In this document: in pieces, positions 1 to 9,062 of the stretch | Numbering within the stretch: the stretch's first letter is position 1 | Layout: each line of letters begins with the position of its first letter | Origin: JAYUDN01 sp043739785 | GTDB taxonomy: Bacteria; Patescibacteriota; Gracilibacteria; BD1-5; UBA2023 | Direction: 5' to 3' | DNA length: 30,169 nucleotides | Assembly: GCA_043739785.1 (NCBI GenBank) | Contig: JAYUDN010000022.1 | Span: 1 to 30,169 of the forward strand | Position numbers and translations under genes: made by a program | Notes under the pieces: generated by a model | What the model was told of the DNA's origin: nothing | The model's database searches: none | The model's input: only the letters and a program-made list of their open reading frames with translations

Positions 1-84
1 TTCTTGTTTCAGATTCGGGATTTTTTTCGATAGAGGTTTTTCGTCTCCATAGAGCCAGTATATGAGGTAAGGAATTACCGTCAA
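1..84 (-). CDS. Partial ORF of repeated end element, left copy (runs off window)
   Basis: Reading outward on the minus strand from a possible TTG at 84, an open frame begins LTVIPYLIYWLYGDEKPLS and runs off the window edge. The same reading frame occurs at the other end of the window on the plus strand, because the DNA lies in the terminal inverted repeat. A TAG lies just upstream in the same frame in both copies, so the start must be near here if the frame is translated. I do not recognise the protein. An insertion-sequence or other multicopy gene is plausible because the DNA is repeated, but nothing diagnostic of a transposase is visible in so short a piece. Confidence 0.3.
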   Translation of the reverse strand, partial: MTVIPYLIYWLYGDEKPLSKKIPNLKQE

Positions 85-99
85 CTGGGGAAGACCCTA
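4..99 (+). repeat. Terminal inverted repeat, left copy (96 bp)
   Basis: Bases 4-99 are the exact reverse complement of 30074-30169; the match stops at base 100 (C here, where a T would be needed). Both copies therefore show the same end of one repeated sequence facing outward. The usual explanation is that the contig was broken at copies of a multicopy element longer than the reads. Inverted element copies flanking a real 30-kb unit is the alternative. Confidence 0.9.
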
Positions 100-103
100 C
101 CAA

Positions 104-691
104 ATGTTAAAGCCTAGCGTACACACTCAGATTTGAAATATTATCCCAGGTGGAGTTGATCAATTCCTTCGAGAGGTAAATCGTCACGTCCAAGATTCTA
201 TCAGTTTGTATTGGGTTTTTGAGAGAAATCCTCGATTACTCCATCAAATTAGTATTTCTAGTATTTGAAGTCTTATAAGATTCCTAGAGACATTTAGGCT
301 TCCTGAGGCTCCTTGTGTACTTCAACATGAACTCCAACATCCATTTCTAGATTGATTCGATGTGGTATATGCATGTCAGTTAAAAGAAGGGAATTTCTCT
401 TGTTCACATGCAGATAGTAATGGTCTTCTCATGGCATGTCTCACAGCGGAGAGATTTCTTCATGAAATTCAAAATCCTCAAATTCCATTTCAATTCTGAT
501 GAAAGGATCTTTTTGAAGCGAAGACACGACTTGATATGGATGTAAACCAATCTGCACAAGATGGTAAAAAACCTATCACTTGGATGTGATGGACGAGGCC
601 TCGACAAACAAATCTCGCCGAATCTACAAAAGCATATGTTGTGAGTCTAGTTACTCGATTAAAAGCTATCATATTAGTTTCTGAGAAATAA
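104..691 (+). CDS. Hypothetical protein next to the end repeat
   Basis: This is a 195-codon frame opening with ATG 104, ending in TAA, with six in-frame TGA codons read as Gly. The frame is already open from base 71, inside the end repeat, so the true N-terminus could have been replaced when the repeat arrived. The protein has no signal peptide or obvious membrane span. It contains a Cys/His-bearing stretch (CVLQHELQHPF, then CSHADSNG), which I do not assign to any family. Its 3' end overlaps the convergent minus-strand gene ending at 674 by 18 bases. The low GC content resembles the other unknown genes of the window. The length without TAA/TAG in AT-rich DNA is the main support. Confidence 0.5.
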
Positions 692-934
692 ATTCTTTAG
701 CCAATTCATCGACAACGTCGAGAGCGTATAGCCGAGGGTTGGGACGATGGCATTCAGAAGTGGGCGATCATTGCCAAGTGAAGCGAAGACGAGGATCATC
801 ACGAAGTAGGTCGTCACAATGATACTGATTTTTCTCTGCCATGAGGTTTCCCACTTTTTCTCAGCCTCCACTCGACTATTTCGAGCTTTGAGAAGTTCGA
901 TTTCTTGTTCGAGATGTTCGAGAGTAGGTGTCAT
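674..934 (-). CDS. Small coiled-coil plus membrane protein, CPR type
   Basis: An 86-residue protein starting MTPTLEHLEQEIELLKARN. A short charged coiled-coil (residues about 5-35, ending KKWETSWQRK) is followed by two hydrophobic segments (ISIIVTTYFVMILVFASL and NAIVPTLGYTLSTLSM) and a basic tail. This arrangement, with the ETSW-R-K junction and the N-A-x-V-P-T-L-G segment, resembles small two-span proteins I associate with many CPR genomes; the function is unknown. The frame extends upstream to 1012, but the start at 934 fits the coiled-coil better. It has no TGA codons. It ends in TAA and converges with the gene to its left. Confidence 0.65.
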   Translation of the reverse strand: MTPTLEHLEQEIELLKARNSRVEAEKKWETSWQRKISIIVTTYFVMILVFASLGNDRPLLNAIVPTLGYTLSTLSMNWLKNLFLRN

Positions 935-1247
935 AGGCACAAACAAAAAAAGAACCACAAAAAAGTAATCTACTTTCTTGGGGTTCCGAGGACTCGGAAC
1001 GGTTCCACCCAAGTTTTCTCCCTTCGTTTATCAAGAGCCTTACGGTACTAATCATACGAAAAAAGAACACTTTATCAGTCCCTTTTTCCTCCCTCAGACG
1101 CCACTCTGAGTTCACGAGAAAAAGAAAACTAAAATTAGTGTACAAAATTCGAAAAAAAATGCAAAATATATTTGCAATGTAAGCAATATTGTGACACAAT
1201 GATTAAGTCGTTTCAAAAAAACATTTATTTCTCTCAACTTCACTCAT
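935..1247. other. Intergenic region with a perfect hairpin
   Basis: This is the divergent spacer between the small membrane protein and the next plus-strand gene. It contains an 18-base perfect inverted repeat at 983-1000 (GTTCCGAG, 2-base centre, CTCGGAAC), upstream of the minus-strand gene and possibly in its leader. An AT-rich stretch at 1140-1200 could hold promoters. I see no convincing RNA gene or coding frame here. Confidence 0.4.
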
Positions 1248-1574
1248 ATGAAAATCTCTAGGGCCCCAGAAGCTACAAATTCGAGTTCATACTCTACATT
1301 TTCTATTACTGGTGACGGGATAAACTCGATGGCGGAGCTTGTAAAGGATTCTGGTCTCCCCTCTGGAGTACAGTCATTTCTCGGTACTACGTACAACTTC
1401 GCAAAACTACCTGCTGGCAAGGTGATGACGGTAGATACAAAAAACTGAGTGATATCATTTGACGGAGTCAATGCTGTACTCAAACTTCCTACTCACTTGA
1501 GAGAAAGAGAGGAAAGTGCTGGAAGTGTAGTCGATAATTTTCATAATAGAGCTACCAAAGTTCTCGCAGCATAA
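1248..1574 (+). CDS. Hypothetical protein, 108 aa
   Basis: ATG to TAA with one in-frame TGA (1446-1448) read as Gly. With the standard code it would stop at 66 residues; read through, it gains 42 residues (VISFDGVNAVLKLPTHLRE...) and ends TKVLAA. The protein begins MKISRAPEATNSSSYSTFSI and contains LPSGVQSFLGTTYNFAKLPAGKVM. There is no signal peptide or membrane span. No family is recognised. It is followed 19 bases later by another unknown gene on the same strand. Confidence 0.6.
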
Positions 1575-1593
1575 CCAATAACGCATTTATAAC

Positions 1594-2205
1594 ATGGCAA
1601 ACCAAGAGGTTCCAAAAAATATAGAATGGACTGAGTATAAATCTATACTAGATATAGTAAAATGAAGAGGGATTCCAATCCAAATATTTGAACGCCTCTT
1701 CATGGAAAAGTTTGAATCTCATCGGAAATGAGATCGATTTCAATGGAACTGAAATATACTCACTCTTAGTCGAGGTATTTGAGATAAGGAAGTAAAGGTC
1801 TCTATTGAATTCGGAGAAGAACATAAATTTGAAGCAAAAATTCGACTCTGAGAAGGATGAGTCAGCCTCAATCAAGTCACCTGAAACAATAGTCTTTACG
1901 AGCTTTATTACGAATGAATAATGGCAAAAGATACTTTTTTGGTATATATTGAGCAAGTAGGATGATTTCGAAGAGAATTCTCAAAATTAAGAAAGCAAAT
2001 AGAAGAGGGACGGGTCAAAATATTGAGTCAAAAAGGTCTAGATAAGCTCTTTGGGAATGTAGATATATTTAGGGCTGAAGATATAAGAAAGATCTTAGAT
2101 AATAACCCGGAAATATTCAAATATATCAACGGTTGAAAAACACCGTTATCAATTGATCAGCTTACCAGGGCACTCGAAAAAAGCTTGGAAAAGCCAAAAA
2201 AGTAA
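1594..2205 (+). CDS. Hypothetical protein, 203 aa, TGA-rich
   Basis: The frame runs from ATG 1594 to TAA 2203-2205 and contains ten TGA codons, about half of its glycines. A conventional gene caller would miss it entirely. The N-terminal half is basic and aromatic (NIEWTEYKSILDIVKGRG); the C-terminal half is charged and helical (REFSKLRKQIEEGRVKIL, ending ALEKSLEKPKK). It looks soluble. I recognise no domain. It is followed by a good rho-independent terminator, so it probably ends a transcript with the preceding unknown gene. Confidence 0.65.
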
Positions 2206-2225
2206 ATATTTCTCATAAAGTGTTT

Positions 2226-2249
2226 TCCCTCTTCAAGAGGGATTTTTTT
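2226..2249 (+). terminator. Rho-independent terminator
   Basis: TCCCTC, loop TTCAA, GAGGGA, followed by a run of seven T. It lies 20 bases after the stop of the TGA-rich unknown gene and just before the recG promoter. Confidence 0.8.
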
Positions 2250-2262
2250 GCATTCTATTTTG

Positions 2263-2298
2263 CATTTTGAATTTTTCATTTTGCATTATAATGCAGAC
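2263..2298 (+). promoter_or_regulatory. recG promoter, likely leaderless
   Basis: A perfect TATAAT at 2287-2292 lies six bases before the ATG at 2299, so the expected transcription start is the A of the start codon. Upstream is CATTTTGAATTTTTC (2263-2277), which occurs identically before the methyltransferase gene at 18733-18747 and may contain the -35 region. No Shine-Dalgarno sequence is present. Confidence 0.6.
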
Positions 2299-4608
2299 AT
2301 GCAACTTACCAAGTCCCTCCTCCATACGACCGATACTTATGTCAAGAAGCTTCGCGAAGCGGGGATAGAAAGTGTGACCGATTTTCTCTCTCTTTTTCCT
2401 CGTGGATATGAGGACAAGAGCGAGGTCGTGGAACAGTTCTCACTTCTGAATATTCAAGAAAAACAGGTAGTGAAATGCAAGATCGAACTCCTCACCGAAG
2501 AGCAAACTCGCAACAAGAAGCTCCTCATCAAGGCAGTTCTGACTGATCGAGATGGCATCCACGCAGAGGCCGTCTGGTGGAACCGTCGTATGCTCCTCAC
2601 CCAGTACTCGACCGGAGATACAGTCCTCATCTACGGACAACCGAAGTATGACTATGGTCGTCTCTCCTTCAACTCGGCGGATATCGAACACTACCGAGAG
2701 AAGCGTCGAGAAATCGTACCTATCTATAGTGATGTGAACTATATACCGTGAGCATGGATTCGCGAAAAAATGCTTTTCCTGAAGACTTCTATCGAGGAAA
2801 TCCCTGATACCATACCTCGAGAAATACGCTCGAAGAAAGGACTTTCACCACGTACAACGAATATTCGCAATATTCATTTTCCTCAGAGTATCGAAGATTT
2901 TGACCGAGCACGACAGGAGCTCGGCTATGAGGAACTGTTTCATTTCCAGATGGTCGGCGTCGAGAAAAAGTACTCGATGATGGCGAGTTCTGATTGACTC
3001 GCTCCTGCTACACCTCTTGATACGGATCTCATCAAGTCTCTCATCGCAGATCTCCCATTTCCGCTCACGAATAAGCAGAAAATCGTCCTCTTCCAGATCC
3101 TCAAGGATATGGAAAAGCCCCATGCGATGGCCCGACTCCTCCAGGGTGATGTCGGAACGGGGAAAACTGTCGTCGCGATGATCGCAGCGATACATATTAT
3201 CAAAAGTTGGCAGAAAACAGAGAACGGTGCACACATTGGAAATATGAATACTACTTCCACTCTGTGAACTGTGAACTCTGCACTCTGATCTGGACTCCAA
3301 GTCGCCATCATGGCTCCGACGGAGATACTCGCTCGTCAGCACTTCGCTGGAAATGAAGCGTGGCTTATGAAGTGGGGGATCCGATCCGACCTCCTCGTCG
3401 GCTCACTCACTCCTCGGATGAAGGAAGACGCTCGGGAAAGACTTAAAAACGGACAAACCGATATTGTTTTCGGAACGCATGCCCTCATCCAGGACTCAGT
3501 CCAGTTTGCCCGACTCGGTTTCGTCGTCGTCGACGAGCAGCATCGATTTGGTGTCGAGCAGCGGAAGGCACTGGAAGAGTACTGCTCGGGTAAGTTACAA
3601 GTTACAAGTTACAAGTTACAAGAAGAATCGCTCGAAATGCCTGCAACCTGCAACCTGCAACCTGTAACAGCTATTGTTCCCCACCGTCTCAATATGTCAG
3701 CGACGCCGATCCCACGTACTCTCGCTCTTACGGTTTACGGCGACCAAGATGTCTCCGTGCTCGATGAATACCCCGTCGGTCGCAAACCCATCCATACTCG
3801 AGTGGTTCGTGAAGATCAACGAGTCGAAATGTACCGCTTCATCGAAGAACAAGTCAGAGAATGAAGACAAGTCTACTGGATATCTCCATTGGTAGATGGA
3901 TCGAAAAAACAAAACACAATAACTGACGAGAGAAGTAAAAATGGGGGTTCGGGGGTGAAAACTGTCTGAGAACGAAGAGAGAATGATCTTTGATATGCGG
4001 AGCGAACGAGTTTTTTCACCCCCGAGACTTTTGATACTTTTGGTCTCAAAAGTATGACCAATGTCTCAGGAGGAAGTGAAACCAAAGAAGACATCGCCTC
4101 GGCCGTCGAGATGCAGATTACGCTTTCTGCTATCTTTCCGAAGCTTACTATCGGACTCATCCATGGGAAAATGAGTGGGAAAGAGAAGGATCGCGTGATG
4201 CAAGAGTTCTATGAAAATAAGATCCATATCCTCTCCTCAACTTCCGTCGTCGAGGTCGGGGTGAATAATCCCAATGCGACAGTGATGTGCATCGAAGCGG
4301 CGGAGCGATTTGGCCTTTCGCAACTCCACCAGTTCCGAGGTCGAGTCGGCCGAGGAGAACATCAGTCCTACTGCTACCTCTTCACGACGAAAGAGTATAA
4401 AACCGACCGACTCCGAGCGATGGAACAGACCAACGATGGTTTCGAACTCGCCGAGATCGACCTCGAACTTCGAGGTCCTGGTGAGGTCTACGGCGTACGC
4501 CAATCTGGAGTCCCTGACTTCCACTTCGCCGATCTTCGAGATGTAAATCTCATCTCGGAAATACGGGAAGATATAGAGGAGTGGATGAAATGAAAAAAAG
4601 TGTTGTAA
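2299..4608 (+). CDS. recG: ATP-dependent DNA helicase RecG with in-frame insertions
   Basis: RecG remodels stalled replication forks and branched DNA. The 769-residue frame has an N-terminal wedge/OB region followed by superfamily 2 helicase motifs: Walker A GDVGTGKT (about residue 283), box VVDEQHRFG, MSATPIPRTLAL, and the C-terminal VEVGVNNP...QFRGRVGRG block. It is longer than typical RecG (about 690 aa) because of three low-complexity insertions: about residues 305-334, 432-457 (tandem 7-mers) and 547-586 (palindromic element). All stay in frame. Eight TGA codons are read as Gly. The start at 2299 is preferred over the frame's upstream ATG at 2248 because the -10 box lies between them. 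After the last motifs it ends GKKVL-TAA at 4606-4608, not at the TGA at 4591. Confidence 0.95.
3592..3668 (+). repeat. Tandem 7-mers inside recG
   Basis: Four copies of AGTTACA (about 3593-3620), then, after a short spacer, CTGCAAC-type heptamers (about 3642-3668). They encode KLQVTSYKLQ and ATCNLQPVT between the DEQH box and the MSATP motif, where other RecG proteins have a short loop. The 7-base unit is not a multiple of three, so a change of one unit would shift the frame. Confidence 0.85.
3941..4057 (+). repeat. Palindromic element inserted in recG
   Basis: A perfect 12-bp inverted repeat (CGGGGGTGAAAA at 3950-3961, TTTTCACCCCCG at 4013-4024) is followed by a 9-bp hairpin with a 4-base loop (ATACTTTTG, GTCT, CAAAAGTAT; 4034-4055). 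It is homologous to 20644-20792 in aclB and translated in the same frame in both (GGSGVKTVGE ... PETFDTFG). Confidence 0.85.
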
Positions 4609-4643
4609 TATATTATTTAATGAGTACTATCAATTCATAAATT

Positions 4644-5129
4644 ATGGCTACCTCCACTGTGACATCAATGATTCCTGAAACAGAACTCAAAACTATTGAG
4701 AAAGATGCTAAAAAAGTAGTTTCACTTATAGAAAAAGTACGAGTTCATTTGGGTCAGATTTTCATTTCTGAGGGAAATGAAAAAAAGCTCCATAGTCGAT
4801 ATATCCAACAGAGGAAAGATAAAACAATGGTGGCTCTTGAAGCGATATGAGAAGTGGTCAAGAAATATCCCTATCAAGCATACCGTTTTACTCTGGTAGT
4901 AACAGTTCTCAGAACTATTATGGTGACCCAGTGAAAAGGAAAAAATATAATAGAAACTCAAAATATTTTCGAGAGGGCAAAGCAGATACTCTCAAGTGAA
5001 AAAACCTGAAATGATACATCTTGAGCACTACTCATTCTGAATCTTATAAGTGAATCTGGAATATCGACAGAATGACTTGAGAGATTTTTTACGGTAACCT
5101 CAAGGAGAATATCAACTTCTAAACAATAA
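4644..5129 (+). CDS. Hypothetical helical protein, 161 aa (first gene of unknown pair)
   Basis: ATG to TAA with five TGA codons as Gly. The protein is almost entirely predicted helix, with a charged N-terminal half (ETELKTIEKDAKKVVSLIEKV) and a more hydrophobic centre (YRFTLVVTVLRTIMVTQ). It has no signal peptide. The next gene starts only seven bases after the stop, so the two are likely co-transcribed and may work together. The DNA is AT-rich with codon use unlike recG upstream. No family is recognised. Confidence 0.6.
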
Positions 5130-5136
5130 TATAAAC

Positions 5137-7302
5137 ATGAAACAAGCATTGTCTCCTGTAGAAGGAGAAGAAAAACATTTAGACTTTGCAAGTGCCTCGA
5201 AAAACTTGCAACTCCAGGCAATACAGAATGAACTCCTACAAAAACCGCTAGAATCTCCAAGAGATGCTGCTGAGCTTGTTGATAAAATTGTAAGATTCTT
5301 CTATTATGAAAATAGTGATTACCTCCAGAATCAAGAGGTAGACTATAAGAAAACTTTCACTGGCTCGATGTCTCATCTTTATACATACTTATCGAATCAT
5401 TGAAGAGAAGCAATATATGCTATGTATCAGGAATTTGAAAAACAAGGTGGTGTTACTCATATGGATATACTAGAGAGGTCAGAATCGCTTCTGGTAACAA
5501 TTAATAAAAACAATTATATTAAATTCCTTGAAATACTTTTTAGTCCATTTGCAACGCTGGCCTGATATCGCGAAGAAACATCACACTGACATACAGAAAA
5601 AATGCAATTTTCTGCATATGGAAGACTTATATGAAATGGTTGTCTTTATTTAGAGAATAGAGCAGTGGACATTACTCGACCCAATGCTGATACTCCGTCT
5701 ATTACTTTTCTAAAACCGAGAATACATAATCCGGACGAAATACAAAGTAAAATCACTACACAAGCCGATATCCTATTATCTTGATTGAGTATAGACCATC
5801 CACAAAGTACTCTCTGAAGTAATGTTTTTAGTTTATTTCCTTGATTACAAAGTACCACTGCAGAGCAAGAAATGCTACCGAAGGAAGAAGATAAATCTGA
5901 TTGAGCCAAAATAGAGCCTAGCGAAGCTCAAAAATGAGCGACGAGAAGGAGAGAAAGGAGCAGGGGAGTTCGCATCGGAAAGGAAGAAAGCAGATCAGTA
6001 CAAAGAAACCAGGAATGGTATAATGGAGAGCTCGAAAAACTCCAAGCTTTTTCTGCATTTCTCCATGAAAGATTCGAGGAACTCAGGCTATACCTGCTAG
6101 AACAAGTACCGTATGTTGAAGAAGTTTCTGACTATATTTCACTCATCGAGCGATTAAAGGAACGATGATATGAGGTGAGTACCCTAGATGTAAATGAGGT
6201 ACGTCAAGATTATGAGAGACTTATAGCGGATTATTCTAGATTAATTACTTGAAAGAGATGAACAAATATGAAATTAAAGGAAGATATTGATACTCTATTT
6301 GCCACTCTAAACGATAGACTACTGAATGTGACTGACGTTGAACGAAAAAAAATAATCCGAAGGATAAATAAGGCCCAATCAAATATCGATAGAAATACGG
6401 CAGACATCAGTGCTTACGAATCCGAAATGACTTTGCGCCAAAATGAATCAAGTGAGATCTTTACACAAGTGAGAGGATATAGACTCACGACCATTCCTAA
6501 CAGAGAACAGTTTTCTCTTGCCTTTCATCATTCGCTCAGAGCTGAAGAGCTCTACTCTGCACCTGATTTCGTTCCTGAAAATCCAGTCACATACGAATGG
6601 ATTGATGCGAATGTTATTCCACTTTTTGTTTCTATCTTAGGTACTCATCTCCACGAATATCACGGAGTCAATGTAAGGGATCTCTATGAGCTTATGGGAA
6701 AAATTGATGAGCTTCCTGAGTGGTATAATGAAGGGATTGAAATACCGGATATGGAAGAGCTATCCCAAAGGAAGGTGAGTGATTTTTTTGCGATGGTCAC
6801 ACCACTTATTCCGAGAGATTATCTAAGTGAACTTCCGAGTCTTCCAACGATTATTACTCCAGAGTGAATTTCACCTAGGGTATTACCAAAAGTTAAGGTA
6901 CCAAAAGTCAAAAAGACTCATCGAGAAATGCGTGAAGCAACGAGTTTGAGAAAAACAGCTATTAACCAAAAACGATGAGTCATACTCAATGAAATACGTA
7001 AAAAAGATTGAGCGCTCGTGGAATATGAGCAATATTGGAGAGAACGTTTGAGGCAAAATATAAGGACTCGAATGCAGTACTTTGCAGATATCGAAAAAAT
7101 AGATCTTAAGGTACGCCTCAGGAGAGCATATCCAAATAAAACAAAAGAAGACCTTCAAACACTTATCCAAACATCTCAGGCTGAGGAAACTGAAATACGG
7201 CAAAAAATCAATGAGTGAAAACTCATAAATGATGAAGTAAGGTATAGGAAAGATATGGAGGAACGTGCTCGACTCTCTCAAAAGCTTCAGAGCATCAGGT
7301 AA
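5137..7302 (+). CDS. Large hypothetical protein, 721 aa, TGA-rich (second gene of unknown pair)
   Basis: One frame from ATG 5137 to TAA 7300-7302 contains sixteen TGA codons. With the standard code it breaks into several small pieces. Residues about 1-210 look globular, 250-290 are highly charged and Arg-rich (EAQKGATRRRERSRG), and about 285-450 are long charged helices likely to be coiled coil. A middle region around residues 450-575 contains aromatic motifs (EWIDANVIPLFVSIL, LGTHLHEYHGVNVRDLYELM). The C-terminus (about 600-721) is a basic coiled coil. There is no signal peptide or membrane span. I recognise no domain. A structural, scaffold or cell-surface role is possible but not shown. 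Confidence 0.7.
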
Positions 7303-7325
7303 AATTGCCTTTCCTAATATTTCTG

Positions 7326-7337
7326 TACTATAGAGGT
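7326..7337 (+). promoter_or_regulatory. -10 box, likely leaderless promoter
   Basis: TACTAT at 7326-7331 ends six bases before ATG 7338. TTGCCT at 7305-7310 could be a -35 element, though the 15-base spacing is short. Confidence 0.5.
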
Positions 7338-7976
7338 ATGTTTCAGTTCCTCTCCACATACCTCCGTACCCTCAAAGCCTCCTGACTCGAGCGTAAGATC
7401 CCGAATATTTCTGAAGAGAATGCGGAATTCATCAAGAACCTGATTCGTGAGCAAAAACCTCATCATATCCTCGAAATCGGTACGGCGAATGGATACTCGA
7501 CACTGTGCTTTGCACAAGCGGTGATGAGAGATGATGTATGAATCATGAGTTCGATAGAACCGCAACTGAAAACTGAAAACTCTCAAATGAAAACCGACAT
7601 CACCACCATCGAATCTGCCTGGAACGCTCATATAGAAGCCGTAGAGCACTTCAAGAACTGTAAAATCAAAAATATCCATGCCAATTGGGGTGATGCGAAA
7701 GCTGTGATTCCAAGTCTTCGGGATGACTATTTTGACTTCGTGTATATCGATGCGATGAAACGAGAGTATCTCGACTATCTCCTTCTCGCATTGCCAAAGA
7801 TGACACAGAACGCTCTAATCGTCATAGACGATGTCGAGAAATTTCGCTATAAGATGGAAAATCTCTACGAATGGCTTGCAAAAAACAAAATCCCCTATAC
7901 ACTCGAAAAAACAGATGTCGATGATAGTATTATGCTGATAGAACGCTCTAATATACAATTAATACGGCCAAGATAA
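7338..7976 (+). CDS. O-methyltransferase, SAM-dependent class I
   Basis: A 212-residue Rossmann-fold methyltransferase of the caffeoyl-CoA/catechol O-methyltransferase type. Motif I is LEIGTANGYST (about residues 49-59). Later motifs are DFVYIDAMKREY, where the Asp would contribute to metal or substrate binding in this family, and NALIVIDDV. Two TGA codons are read as Gly, one near the N-terminus (KASGLERK), so the start at 7338 depends on code 25. A short repeat-derived insertion (7559-7592, encoding PQLKTENSQMKTD) sits after the acidic residue at the end of strand beta-2. The methyl acceptor cannot be told from sequence. Confidence 0.85.
7559..7592 (+). repeat. Tandem 8-mers inside the O-methyltransferase
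   Basis: AACTGAAA repeated, with imperfect copies (CAACTGAAAACTGAAAACTC then CAAATGAAAAC). It inserts a polar stretch in frame between SSIEP and the helix beginning DITTIESAW. It is the same kind of unit as the repeats at 19735 and 22030. Confidence 0.6.
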
Positions 7977-7996
7977 TTTCCTAACTGTATCGAAAA

Positions 7997-8503
7997 ATGA
8001 ATGCTTCCCAAAGTATGGCAACCCTAGGTTTAGCAAGCATACTCCTTGCTTGATGAGCTAATGCTCAGGATCAAGATGTGGTAATAGATAAACCTGAAAC
8101 TCCTCTTACAACTAGGTCTGCGTTTTTAGTTGAGAATATTAACACTGATATTACGAGAATTACATTACCGGAAGGATTCAATTTACCCCCATTAGAAAGG
8201 CCTCTTAGAATATTTCCATCTTTATCCTCTCCTCCCACTTTAGATCAACAATATAGAGTATCGATGGATAATTCAAAACAGGCTATTTTAGGCATTTTGA
8301 GTTTGAATGGATTCTTTATATATCAAAGAACTGAAGGTCAAATAAGCCGAAGTGATTCTATAGGTATTCGTATACCTGATATTCTAGGATGAGTTCCTAA
8401 CCATTTCTCATTTACGAGCTGACGAACAACCGGAAATCCTGTGATACGCGGATATACTGTTAATCATTTTACGTTCACATTCAGTATTCCACTCAAATAC
8501 TAA
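7997..8503 (+). CDS. Secreted hypothetical protein, 168 aa
   Basis: It starts MNASQSMATLGLASILLAGG, where the GG pair is encoded by consecutive TGA TGA codons. ANAQDQ follows, a good signal peptidase I site (ANA/QD). The mature part is Pro-, Thr- and Ile-rich with short beta-like stretches (DITRITLPEGFNLPPLERPL) and ends FTFTFSIPLKY. Four TGA codons occur in all. A C-terminal aromatic strand can be an outer-membrane signal in diderms, but this lineage is not expected to have an outer membrane, so I make no such claim. Family unknown. Confidence 0.6.
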
Positions 8504-8645
8504 GGAAATATATTACAGAATAAATAGAATCGTATTCCTACTTCTGTTTGCTTTTTGAGTCTTTTTTCATAAAATACCTTCGTAAAAATACTGAATACCA
8601 GTACTATTTTTCATTATTCATTCTTAATTATTCACTCTACTCTGT

Positions 8646-8960
8646 ATGTCTCTCAAAATATCTAAAGATACCGAATTCGCAGCCAATATCGCTTCTGGAG
8701 TCACCCTCGTCGACTTCTGGGCGGAGTGGTGTGGACCATGCCAGATCATGCTTCCTCGTCTGACTGAGCTCGCTTCCAAGATCGAAGGAAAGGCGACGAT
8801 CATGAAGCATGATGTCGACTCTGAGCCTCAAACACCGACGAGTTTCCGTATCATGAGTATCCCGACGATTATCGTCTTCAAGGACGGTCAACCGGTAGAA
8901 AAATTTATCGGCGTGCAGGATGTCGCAATTCTCGAAGCTGCGATTATGAAACACGTGTAA
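8646..8960 (+). CDS. trxA: Thioredoxin
   Basis: A 104-residue thioredoxin that reduces protein disulfides in the cytoplasm. The active site WCGPC lies at residues 28-32 in the context VDFWAEWCGPC, followed later by the cis-Pro motif SIPTIIVFKDGQ. The length is normal. There are no TGA codons, and the codon use is strongly biased toward CTC, ATC and GTC, unlike the AT-rich unknown genes. It lies just upstream of dnaJ, separated by a repeat-containing leader. The upstream spacer has TTCATTATTCATTC-like short repeats. Confidence 0.95.
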   Translation: MSLKISKDTEFAANIASGVTLVDFWAEWCGPCQIMLPRLTELASKIEGKATIMKHDVDSEPQTPTSFRIMSIPTIIVFKDGQPVEKFIGVQDVAILEAAIMKHV

Positions 8961-9062
8961 TCAAGAGAACAGAATTACGGTACACAGTACAGAGAGTGGG
9001 CTGTATTATTTTATATTTTACCTTCGTGTGCACTGTGCACTCTATACTCAGCAATTTATTTT

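Noticed and set aside
3941..4057. The recG palindrome as a transcription terminator
   Set aside because: It lies inside the coding frame, is not followed by a T run, and a homologous copy is translated within aclB.
2299..4608. recG, ribH, the ACL genes and others as pseudogenes or frameshifts because of many internal stops
   Set aside because: Every internal stop is TGA in the correct frame and family alignment continues across it; reassignment to Gly explains all of them.
6883..7359. Minus-strand frame of 158 codons opposite the large unknown protein
   Set aside because: Hydrophobic, Phe/Ser-rich translation typical of the antisense of charged coiled coil; the plus-strand frame is longer and continuous.
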